From NCBI GenBank assembly GCA_021205305.1, contig JAJPXU010000119.1:1-42977 (forward strand): DNA of 42,977 nt, written 5' to 3'. Both the position numbers and the translations under genes were made by a program. The DNA is from Lachnospiraceae bacterium. GTDB lineage: Bacteria; Bacillota; Clostridia; Lachnospirales; Lachnospiraceae. Below are positions 25,663-31,876 of the stretch, piece by piece; position 1 is the stretch's first letter, and the number at the start of each line of letters is the position of its first letter. The notes beneath the pieces were generated by a model. It was not told the origin of the DNA. It saw only the letters and a program-made list of their open reading frames with translations, and searched no databases.

Positions 25663-25667
25663 GTCCT

Positions 25668-25691
25668 GCCCCCGAACGTACGTGAGGGGGC
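25668..25691. repeat. Hairpin adjoining the palindromic element
   Basis: GCCCCC and GGGGGC separated by 12 bases containing ACGTACGT. It lies 5 bases from the 25623 element and is probably part of the same insertion. Confidence 0.5.
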
Positions 25692-25754
25692 GTTTCCCGC
25701 ATACAGCGAAGATTGTCCATAACGCCGCTACCCACCCTGCCTTAATAATTTTGT

Positions 25755-26150
25755 TTAGAAACGAATGATTTCCGGCTCATGGCTAAAGGATGAAATCGTC
25801 GCTACAGCATCCTTAAAATAATATACAGCCGTATTTCCCTCCGAACCTGTCGTATACATTTTTCTCAGATTCGGATAGGCGTCCAGCATAGATTCCTGTG
25901 CTTCTACTCGTTCATCTAATACCAAGGTACCGCAAACGCGAATCCAGTCCCCCTTTGACATTGCGCAGATTTCCACTTTCGGATTCGCCGCTATCTGTTT
26001 TGCCACATCTTTCGTCTTTCCTGTCTGAATATAGAGTTTGCCATCATAAATGTGAATTGTGCCAAACGGTCTGACCCTCGCCTGATCCCCGTCAACAGTT
26101 GCCAGATAATACGTGCCTGCATCCTTTAGAAACTCATATACTTTCTGCAT
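25755..26150 (-). CDS. Pyridoxamine 5'-phosphate oxidase-like flavin-binding protein
   Basis: A 131-aa split-barrel protein of the PPOX-like family, with the usual opening (YEFLKDAGTYYLATVDGDQARVRPFG compressed) and KLYIQTGKTKDVAKQI followed by NPKVEICAM. Such proteins bind FMN or F420 and usually reduce or sense small molecules; the PLP-specific residues of PdxH are not evident, so PdxH activity is unlikely. The ATG at 26150 has GAGGA 7 bases upstream. It appears monocistronic. Confidence 0.9.
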   Translation of the reverse strand: MQKVYEFLKDAGTYYLATVDGDQARVRPFGTIHIYDGKLYIQTGKTKDVAKQIAANPKVEICAMSKGDWIRVCGTLVLDERVEAQESMLDAYPNLRKMYTTGSEGNTAVYYFKDAVATISSFSHEPEIIRF

Positions 26151-26228
26151 CCTTTTATCCTCACTTTCTTCTACATCACGGGAAAAACCTACGGTTCACT
26201 CTTTATTCTGAGTCTGTAAACCGAATCC

Positions 26229-26257
26229 ATCTTACCATAAAAAACAAGCCGCTTCAA
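26229..26257 (-). promoter_or_regulatory. Probable promoter of the PPOX-like gene
   Basis: Minus strand: TTGAAG (26252-26257), 17 bases, TAAGAT (26229-26234), about 75 bases before the ATG. Confidence 0.5.
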
Positions 26258-26331
26258 CAAAGAAGTCGCTATTTGAAATTTTATAAATCTGACATATTTT
26301 GGTCAAAAATCCGTGCTAAACAATATGTAGA

Positions 26332-26394
26332 TGTTGGATTCATTCCAACGTCATTTCATAACTCACGCCTGGCAGCCCCCACACGCTGTCAGGC
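26332..26394. repeat. Two hairpins in the 26.15-26.55 kb spacer
   Basis: GTTGGA-TTCAT-TCCAAC (26332-26348) and a longer stem GCCTGGCAGC (from about 26367) pairing with GCTGTCAGGC with one mismatch. There is no T-tract and no gene. The rest of this 400-base spacer holds the PPOX promoter and the hsp20 terminator. Confidence 0.4.
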
Positions 26395-26472
26395 ACTCCC
26401 TCGAATCATAATACACATTTAATATTACTTCTTTGATTGAATCCCTCGTTAAACGGAAAAAAAGCGCGAAAT

Positions 26473-26507
26473 AAAAAAAGCGGTGCACCCGCTCAGGGTC
26501 ACACCGC
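26473..26507 (-). terminator. Terminator of hsp20
   Basis: Minus strand: stem GCGGTG (26502-26507 complement) with CACCGC (26480-26485 complement) and an inner ACCC/GGGT pairing, followed by seven Ts. It lies about 45 bases after the hsp20 stop. Confidence 0.85.
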
Positions 26508-26551
26508 AGAGAAGAGGAAAATCATTTGCAGCCTATCCGCTGCATATTCCA

Positions 26552-27040
26552 TTACTCAATGGCAATATACTGATTTTCTTCAACTACCGGCTGCTGGACT
26601 TTCTTCGGCACTGTAAGGATCAAAGTGCCGTTCTCGAACTTTGCCTTGATGTCTTCCTGCTTCACATCTTCTCCCACGTAGAAGGATCTGCTGAAGGTGC
26701 CAGCATAGCGTTCACGGCGAACATACTTACCACTGCTGTCTTTCTGATCATTATTTGTGTTCGTGGATGCCTGGATTGTCAGATATCCATCCTTCAGCTC
26801 AGCCTTCACATCCTCCTTCTTGATTCCCGGAAGATTCATCGTCAGCTCATAATCGCTGTCGCTCTCTTTCACATCCGTTCTCATCAAATGTGGTAAGGAG
26901 GGACCCACTTGTGGGAGGATTCCTTGCCACTTAAGGTCTGTCTGCCCTCTGGATGCGCTTGTACGGTAAAACGGCTCATGAAAGAAATCATCGAAAAACT
27001 CATCCCACAAATTTTCTCTATAAATACTTGGTCTCAACAT
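26552..27040 (-). CDS. Hsp20/alpha-crystallin small heat shock protein
   Basis: An ATP-independent holdase chaperone of 162 aa. The alpha-crystallin domain spans about residues 53-150, with YELTMNLPGIKKEDVKAEL, YAGTFSRSFYVGEDV and FENGTLILTVPKK (the GxL-type edge strand), and a short C-terminal tail. The N-terminus LWDEFFDDFF is typical of clostridial Hsp18/Hsp20. Residues 36-51 (LKWQGILPQVGPSLPH) are encoded by a palindromic repeat that recurs inverted at 27328. The ATG at 27040 has AAGGAG 9 bases upstream. A CIRCE operator over the promoter points to HrcA control. Confidence 0.95.
   Translation of the reverse strand: MLRPSIYRENLWDEFFDDFFHEPFYRTSASRGQTDLKWQGILPQVGPSLPHLMRTDVKESDSDYELTMNLPGIKKEDVKAELKDGYLTIQASTNTNNDQKDSSGKYVRRERYAGTFSRSFYVGEDVKQEDIKAKFENGTLILTVPKKVQQPVVEENQYIAIE
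26889..26934 (-). repeat. Palindromic repeat, copy 1, in frame inside hsp20
   Basis: On the minus strand it begins TTAAGTGGCAAGGAATCCTC and folds as TGG-AAGGA-CCCAC paired with GTGGG-TCCTT-CCA. The first 31 bases are identical to copy 2 at 27328-27372, in opposite orientation; the remainder differs by two substitutions and one base of length. Confidence 0.85.
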
Positions 27041-27152
27041 ATGTCATCTCTCCTTTTATTATACACAACCATTTTGTTTTTATCTGTATTGGAACCGGAT
27101 TCGAAATGAAATCTGTTTTTATTTTCCATCTCTCTTCCTTTGTTCTATGGGA

Positions 27153-27181
27153 GTTATAACACTAATTGTTAGCGCTGTCAA
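27153..27181 (-). promoter_or_regulatory. Sigma-A promoter of hsp20
   Basis: Minus strand: TTGACA (27176-27181), 17 bases, TATAAC (27153-27158). A near-consensus promoter whose -35 box overlaps the CIRCE operator. Confidence 0.8.
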
Positions 27182-27195
27182 GAGGTGAGTGCTAA
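27169..27195. promoter_or_regulatory. CIRCE operator (HrcA binding site)
   Basis: TTAGCGCTG, 9 bases, GAGTGCTAA. The right arm is the exact CIRCE half; the left arm differs from TTAGCACTC at two positions. It overlaps the hsp20 -35 box, the position expected for HrcA repression relieved by heat. Confidence 0.85.
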
Positions 27196-27300
27196 TTTTT
27201 TTCTTCCACTTTTTGCTCGTTTCTCGGAAACGTTGAATCTACGCGGTTTTTCGGGTATCCGGGCATCTTTTTCGTCCTTCAAAAGCGGTGTTTTTCCGGG

Positions 27301-27326
27301 TTTTACGCCATTTTTACGCCATTTGC
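27301..27326. repeat. Short tandem repeat upstream of hsp20
   Basis: The 11-base unit TTTTACGCCAT is repeated about two and a half times, ending 2 bases before the palindromic repeat copy 2. The 27.04-27.48 kb spacer otherwise holds the hsp20 promoter and operator and the codons after the LysR stop. Confidence 0.5.
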
Positions 27327-27327
27327 G

Positions 27328-27372
27328 TTAAGTGGCAAGGAATCCTCCCACAAGTGGGGCCCCCTTACCACA
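27328..27372 (+). repeat. Palindromic repeat, copy 2, intergenic
   Basis: Inverted copy of the repeat inside hsp20. The 31 leading bases are identical and the hairpin potential is the same. It lies between hsp20 and the LysR gene. Confidence 0.85.
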
Positions 27373-27476
27373 TTATTTAAATAAAAATATGCAGTTTCTG
27401 CCCATCAGTTTCATTCTGCCATAATCTCGTCAATCCGGTCGAATTCCTTCCTGATTTGCATCATTCTTTTACACGC

Positions 27477-28373
27477 TCAATCAGAATAATGTTTGAGGGC
27501 ATGTATGTACACTTCTCCGATTGGACTGATTTTTATTCCTTTTTGCTTCACATAACCGATGCAGATTTTTTCTGACTCGACAAGCGGAATTGCTTTATAA
27601 TCCTTTCCGTTCAGTTCTTCGCAGATAATACCGGAACAGAGTGTATATGCGTTCAGACCCACCATAAGATTCAGCAATGTAGCCCGATCACTTGCGTGAA
27701 TCAGCCGTTCATATTCATATGTACTGTTCATCTCTTCCGCAAAGTAATAGGAATTGTTTTTTCCCTGGTCAAATGCCAGGCATGGGAAAGGCGCAAGCTC
27801 CTGCATGGAAATGCAGTCTTTTTCCGCCAGGGGATGCCGATGCCAGAGGTAGACATATGTGTCACATTGAAATAATTCCACGAATTCAAGGCCATTTTCA
27901 GAAATTATCTTTGTCAGCGCCTTTTCATTAAATTCGCTGCGGTACAGAATTCCTATTTCGCTTTTCAGGTTCTTCACATTTTCAATTACCTCTGCTGTCG
28001 TTGTTTCATACACAGCAAACTCATAGCAGTCAATTCCAGCCGTTTTTATGGTATCAATAAAGGCTTTTACCGCAAATGTATAATGCTGCATGGATACGCT
28101 GAATTTCTCTTTTGCGCGCTTCTCCACATAACGCTCATAAAGAAGACCAAACTGCTCGGATACCCCTCTCGCATAGTTTAAAAACTCTTCGCCTTCCCCA
28201 GTCAGCAGGATTCCCCGGTTCGTGCGTACAAAAATATTGAAGCCAATTTCATTTTCCAATTCCTTTATTGCCCCGGAAAGACTGGACTGGGAAATAAATA
28301 ACTCTTTTGCAGCGCCATTTATAGAACCGTGATCGGCAATCGCAAGGGCATATCGTAACTGTTGCAGAGTCAT
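27477..28373 (-). CDS. LysR family transcriptional regulator at the end of the sulfur locus
   Basis: A helix-turn-helix DNA-binding domain in residues 1-62 (MTLQQLRYALAIADHGSING, SQSSLSGAIKELENEIG, FVRTNRGILLT) is followed by a periplasmic-binding-like effector domain of about 230 residues. Its place as the last gene of the sulfate locus suggests a CysB/CysL-like regulator of sulfur genes, with an effector such as O-acetylserine or a related metabolite; this is inference. The ATG at 28373 lies 11 bases after AAGGAGG; an ATG at 28382 is only 2 bases from it. The frame stays open for 21 codons after the UGA stop. Confidence 0.9.
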   Translation of the reverse strand: MTLQQLRYALAIADHGSINGAAKELFISQSSLSGAIKELENEIGFNIFVRTNRGILLTGEGEEFLNYARGVSEQFGLLYERYVEKRAKEKFSVSMQHYTFAVKAFIDTIKTAGIDCYEFAVYETTTAEVIENVKNLKSEIGILYRSEFNEKALTKIISENGLEFVELFQCDTYVYLWHRHPLAEKDCISMQELAPFPCLAFDQGKNNSYYFAEEMNSTYEYERLIHASDRATLLNLMVGLNAYTLCSGIICEELNGKDYKAIPLVESEKICIGYVKQKGIKISPIGEVYIHALKHYSD

Positions 28374-28418
28374 TGCTGTCATCCCCTCCTTACTACAGTC
28401 TCTTACATAAATATAGTA

Positions 28419-28434
28419 AACGACGTATGTCGTT
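28419..28434. promoter_or_regulatory. Palindrome between the JAMM gene and the LysR gene
   Basis: AACGAC, GTAT, GTCGTT, with the last base shared with the JAMM stop codon. It is followed on the minus strand by TATATT, so an internal promoter with an operator for the LysR gene is possible. Confidence 0.35.
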
Positions 28435-28847
28435 CATTCCAACACCAGATTTTCCTTTTCCACTTCACCTTTTTCTACGTGGAAAGAATTCAGAACCGGA
28501 GCTGTCTGATTTTCCAATGACAGGATCAGATAGCTCGCGCTGCTGTCAAAAGCCAGCCGTATGTCCTCCTGGGAAGGGCGTGACGGAGACTCCGGATGGG
28601 AATGCCAGTTTCCAAGCGGTTCCCATCCATTTTTACGCATATCCCTGACTGCCGAAAGCTGTTCTTTTGGATTCAGTGAAAAATGCTCCCTGGAATGATC
28701 AATATTGGTAAGAAGATACACATTTTCAATATATTTTTCTCCCCCTTCGATTCTCCCGCCAATCAGGCCACAGGCCTCCTCCGGAATCTGTGCGAAAGCA
28801 TGGGAAATCATCTTATCGTAATCTTCTCTTTTCAGATGAATCGTCAT
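28434..28847 (-). CDS. JAMM (M67) metallopeptidase, Mec/HcyD-like
   Basis: A zinc isopeptidase-fold protein of 137 aa. The JAMM signature is complete: NWHSHPESPSRPSQEDIRLA gives HxH, the Ser and the Asp, and CGLIGG near residue 26 follows the catalytic Glu region (EEACGLI). In thiocarboxylate pathways (Mec of mycobacteria, QbsD, HcyD) this enzyme trims residues after the carrier's Gly-Gly or releases the product amino acid from it. The neighbouring carrier ends GGGC, so removal of the terminal Cys is the likely task. The gap to the E1 gene is 95 bases, same strand. Confidence 0.9.
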   Translation of the reverse strand: MTIHLKREDYDKMISHAFAQIPEEACGLIGGRIEGGEKYIENVYLLTNIDHSREHFSLNPKEQLSAVRDMRKNGWEPLGNWHSHPESPSRPSQEDIRLAFDSSASYLILSLENQTAPVLNSFHVEKGEVEKENLVLE

Positions 28848-28942
28848 GACTCGTTATCCCCATTTCTTTTCTTTTAGTAGAATATTTCAAAACGATTGTA
28901 TGCAGGCCGCAAACCGTCTTTCTGAATGCTGCACGGCTATCG

Positions 28943-29824
28943 TCAGATACCTCCGCATTCTGTCTGTTCATAATCAATCAGTTCTGTGATCGTCGGATGT
29001 GTCCCGCAAACCGCACAGGAGCCGTCCGCTTTTGGAAGACGGATTTTCCGGAAGTCCATTTTGATTGCATCAAAAGTCAGCAGGTAACCAGTCAACAGTT
29101 CTCCAACTCCCGTGATATATTTGATCGCTTCCATCGCCTGAAGACTGCCAATGACGCCGCCCATGGCTCCGATCACACCCGCCTGTTTGCAGGTCGGAAC
29201 CGCATCTTTGGGCGGCGGATTTTTAAATACGCAGCGATAGCAGGGGCCCGCCCCCGGCACGTAAGTCATCAGCTGTCCTTTAAATCGGATAATTCCCGCG
29301 TGAGAAAATGGTTTTCCGGCCATCACACAGGCATCATTGATCAGAAATTTTGCCGGGAAATTATCGGTCCCGTCAATAATAAAATCATAGTCTCTGATCA
29401 GATCCATGATGTTTTCCGCGCTCACAAATGTGCGGTATGTATTTACCTGCACATCTGGATTCATCCGGTTCATCGTCTCTTTCGCAGACAGAACCTTCGC
29501 TTTCCCCAGGTCCTCTGTCGAATGAATGATCTGTCTCTGAAGGTTCGAAAGATCCACCTCATCTGCATCTGCGATACCGATTGTCCCGACTCCCGCAGCG
29601 GCCAGATACATGGCCGCAGGAGCCCCTAAGCCCCCGGCGCCAATGATCAGCACTTTCGCATTTAACAGTTTTTTCTGACCCTTTACACCGATTTCTTTTA
29701 AAATGATATGTCTGGAATAACGCTCAAGCTGCTCATTTGACGCCATCCAGCGCGAGACCGGAGCATCAGCCGGACGCGAAGCATTTTCGGCACTGTCAGT
29801 ATTCGTATCCTTTTGTACCCCCAT
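28943..29824 (-). CDS. ThiF/MoeB/HesA-type E1-like adenylyltransferase
   Basis: Adenylates the C-terminal Gly of a ThiS/MoaD-like carrier for sulfur loading. ERYSRHIILKEIGVKGQ, the nucleotide-binding VLIIGAGGLGAPAA, DADEVDLSNLQRQ and GTDNFPAKFLIND are typical. Two Cys pairs (CYRC and CAVC) should bind structural zinc, and CKQAGVIG lies at the usual catalytic-Cys region. There is no rhodanese domain. The first 26 residues are an extra N-terminus containing ENASR encoded by a palindromic-type sequence. The start overlaps the carrier's stop (TGATG), and its ribosome binding site GGAGG lies within the carrier's Gly codons. Confidence 0.92.
   Translation of the reverse strand: MGVQKDTNTDSAENASRPADAPVSRWMASNEQLERYSRHIILKEIGVKGQKKLLNAKVLIIGAGGLGAPAAMYLAAAGVGTIGIADADEVDLSNLQRQIIHSTEDLGKAKVLSAKETMNRMNPDVQVNTYRTFVSAENIMDLIRDYDFIIDGTDNFPAKFLINDACVMAGKPFSHAGIIRFKGQLMTYVPGAGPCYRCVFKNPPPKDAVPTCKQAGVIGAMGGVIGSLQAMEAIKYITGVGELLTGYLLTFDAIKMDFRKIRLPKADGSCAVCGTHPTITELIDYEQTECGGI
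29774..29788. repeat. GCGAAGC-core sequence inside the E1 gene
   Basis: ACGCGAAGCATTTTC, one mismatch to 25634-25648. It is translated on the minus strand as ENASR in both places and in the same frame. The flanking arms here (GCCGG and CGGC) pair only partly, so the palindrome is decayed. Confidence 0.45.
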
Positions 29825-30030
29825 CAGCAGCCACCTCCCATAAAATACAGGAATTCTACCACGTCGCCCTCCTTCAGCGCCGCAGTTTCAAAAGTGGCAC
29901 GTTCCGCAAATTCCTCATTTACGGAAACGCTGACATAGTCCGGCATTTCCACATCCTCTGATTTGATCAATTCAGCAATCGTAATTCCATCCTTTACTTC
30001 TTTTGCTGTACCTGCAACAACAATTTTCAT
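29824..30030 (-). CDS. ThiS/MoaD-like sulfur carrier protein ending Gly-Gly-Gly-Cys
   Basis: A 68-aa ubiquitin-fold carrier beginning MKIVVAGTAKEVKDGITIAE and ending EGDVVEFLYFMGGGC. ThiS-type carriers normally end in Gly-Gly; here a third Gly and a Cys follow, so the thiocarboxylate can form only after trimming, or at a Gly exposed by the nearby JAMM protease. ThiG, ThiH and other thiamine genes are absent, while MetY and sulfide-producing genes are present, so a role in homocysteine or cysteine synthesis is more likely than thiamine. The ATG at 30030 has GGAGGAG upstream; the longer frame to 30099 lacks one. Confidence 0.9.
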   Translation of the reverse strand: MKIVVAGTAKEVKDGITIAELIKSEDVEMPDYVSVSVNEEFAERATFETAALKEGDVVEFLYFMGGGC

Positions 30031-30159
30031 GATCTCTCCTCCATTATTCTGATTTGCAACTGTGCTCTGCGCCCTAAAAGATGCATCCCGGTCAGGCACT
30101 CGTTTAAACCGATGAAATTCCTTATACCTTCGGCTGCCTGGCTCGTTGCTTCGCGGAAG

Positions 30160-30495
30160 TCATATCTGCAGACACTCTCTCACCGCCATCTCCAGCACAG
30201 GCTTTGGCTGCACGCCGCCAAGCCGGCCAACTTCCTTTCCGTCCTTCAGGAAAAGAAACGTCGGCGCGGAAAGGACGTGATACTCGGCAGCAAGCTCCGA
30301 ATTCCACGCGACATTTACTTTTCCGACAAACACCCGGTCGCCAAATTCTGCGTTAAGCTCTTCCTCCAGTTCGGCCAGTACCGGCGCCATGCGCTTGCAG
30401 GGAACGCAGCTGTCTGAATAAAAATCGATCAGGGACAGTTTCCCATTCTCCAGTACCTTTTCCCGAAAGCTTGTACTATCAATCTTTTCCGCCAT
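30160..30495 (-). CDS. Thioredoxin family protein
   Basis: A 111-aa thioredoxin with active site CVPC (IDFYSDSCVPCKRM) rather than CGPC, and the cis-Pro segment SAPTFLFLKDG. Located between tusA and the carrier gene, it may supply electrons for sulfite or persulfide reduction or for the carrier step; this is inference from position. The 129-base spacer to the carrier gene holds no ORF I can support. Confidence 0.93.
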   Translation of the reverse strand: MAEKIDSTSFREKVLENGKLSLIDFYSDSCVPCKRMAPVLAELEEELNAEFGDRVFVGKVNVAWNSELAAEYHVLSAPTFLFLKDGKEVGRLGGVQPKPVLEMAVRECLQI

Positions 30496-30573
30496 TCTCC
30501 TTCACCCTTTCCCGTTCTTTTTCTTTCTGCCAGCTGCCGTGAAAGCCGCGCCAGTTGTTTCAAAGCGCTGTCT

Positions 30574-30816
30574 CTATCCGCACTTTCTCACGATCAGCTC
30601 GAACGTGCCGTCCTTATTGTCGGTCAGCTTCAGGACCTGATGTCCCTCTTCTTTTATGCTTCTCGGAACATTCTGAACCGGCTCTCCCCCATTCAAATGA
30701 ATAGAAAGAATCTGCCCATCCTCCAGTTCCTCCAACGCTACTTTTGCTTTCACAAACGTCACCGGGCAGACGACATCCGTGATATCTACTGACCCATCTA
30801 CCTGAAATTCCGCCAT
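30574..30816 (-). CDS. TusA-family sulfurtransferase
   Basis: An 80-aa persulfide carrier. Cys17 lies in DITDVVCPVTFVKAKVALEE, the TusA position, but the second Pro of the usual CPxP is Thr (CPVT). Such variants are seen beside sulfate-assimilation genes in Firmicutes. The domain is otherwise complete (LNGGEPVQNVPRSIKEEGH). Its ATG at 30816 follows a GGAGGA site. A role in relaying sulfane sulfur from sulfite reduction towards the carrier protein is plausible but inferred. Confidence 0.9.
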   Translation of the reverse strand: MAEFQVDGSVDITDVVCPVTFVKAKVALEELEDGQILSIHLNGGEPVQNVPRSIKEEGHQVLKLTDNKDGTFELIVRKCG

Positions 30817-30981
30817 TCCATTTTCCTCCTTCTATTTGGACTCCTGTTTCTGTGACTTTTTGTATGTTCACAGTTCCCCTGTTTTTTGACTGATAAGCCA
30901 ATCTGAAAACTAAGTTTTGCCCTTTCACGCTGCCCATATACCCGTTCCAGCTGACAAAAAGTTCCAGCAACTGTGCATGAT

Positions 30982-31857
30982 TCAGGCCGGATTCGCTGCT
31001 CCATCGTATGCCGCTTTCAGCACCTCGCAAAATTTCTCTTTTCCGACACGATCAATCGTGAACTTAAACCGCTCTCCGGCATTCGCGTTGTCCCCAAAAA
31101 ACTGAATCGCCGCGTCAGTGACGGCAAAAAGCTGCTCTTCGGTTGTAATAAGAGGCAGGGGCGATTCCCCTTTGCAAATACTGTTGCCGAACGTGCCGCC
31201 AAACGATAAAATGTATGCCGTTTCCGCGTCCCAGGCATCGGTCGGACAGGATTTTGCACATCTTCCGCAGTAATTGCATTTTTCGTAATCCACCGTAACC
31301 TTTCCGTCCTCCATGGTAATCGCGTGGGAGCGGCAGGCCTGCTCACAGACTCCGCATCCGATACAGTCTTCCTGACGCCATTTTACATTCAGCGCCCCTT
31401 TGATCCCCACATCATTTTCCTCTGCTTTCAGGCAGTTGTTCTGGCAGCCTGTGACTCCGAATTTAAATTTATGGGGAAGCTCTCTGCCGAAGTAGCGCTG
31501 ATCCAGCTTTTTCGCAATATCCTGACAGTCAATATTTCCGCTCGGACAGACCGTATTTCCCTGGCAGGCCGTCACAGTACGGACGCGCGGCCCGCAGACG
31601 CCGGGCCTACAGCCGCCATCTGCAAGCTCTGCTTTCACCGAATCAATGTCCTTTAATTTGATAAAGGGAATTTCCACTCCCTGGCGTGAGGTCAGATGTA
31701 CATAACCCTCTCCATATTTTTCCGCCACCTCGGCGATCTTCGCGAGATTCTCCGCCGTAAGCGTACCGCCCACCACCTGCAGACGCAGAGAAAAATGGTC
31801 TTTTTGCTTCTGGCGCATAAAGCCGCCTTTTTTCAGAGTAGCGTAATCAACTGCCAT
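30982..31857 (-). CDS. AsrC-like siroheme sulfite reductase with ferredoxin domain
   Basis: Six-electron reduction of sulfite to sulfide. The 291-aa protein has an N-terminal nitrite/sulfite reductase half (VHLTSRQGVEIPFIKL), the siroheme/4Fe-4S ligands ACQGNTVCPSG (C-x5-C) and GCQNNC (C-x3-C), then two ferredoxin clusters CIGCGVCEQAC and CNYCGRCAKSC. This layout matches anaerobic sulfite reductase subunit C, but AsrA and AsrB are absent from the window, so the electron donor is unknown. The ATG at 31857 follows AAAGGAG at 7 bases; a longer frame to 32007 has no site. It starts 19 bases after cysN. Confidence 0.87.
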   Translation of the reverse strand: MAVDYATLKKGGFMRQKQKDHFSLRLQVVGGTLTAENLAKIAEVAEKYGEGYVHLTSRQGVEIPFIKLKDIDSVKAELADGGCRPGVCGPRVRTVTACQGNTVCPSGNIDCQDIAKKLDQRYFGRELPHKFKFGVTGCQNNCLKAEENDVGIKGALNVKWRQEDCIGCGVCEQACRSHAITMEDGKVTVDYEKCNYCGRCAKSCPTDAWDAETAYILSFGGTFGNSICKGESPLPLITTEEQLFAVTDAAIQFFGDNANAGERFKFTIDRVGKEKFCEVLKAAYDGAANPA

Positions 31858-31876
31858 GCCTCTTCTCCTTTCTCTG

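Larger units (their letters stand above)
25175..25735 (-). pseudogene. Internally deleted, truncated RecD2-like helicase fragment
   Basis: The frame carries the RecD2 N-terminus (GTVERITYQNAENGFSVIK, GIEKYLGSGLIKGVGPKFA) and then jumps from GKDTLED straight to IRLRSGIMYTLNKLSE, which in intact RecD2 lies roughly 90 residues further on, and ends soon after. The helicase motifs are all missing. The normal start is replaced by about 35 codons derived from palindromic sequence (25623-25691). An ATG exists at 25735, but the product could not act as a helicase. Confidence 0.7.

Noticed and set aside
30614-31030. 138-codon minus-strand ORF spanning the gap before tusA
   Set aside because: It runs through the end of the sulfite reductase gene and tusA in another frame; only the middle 160 bases are intergenic and there is no usable start.
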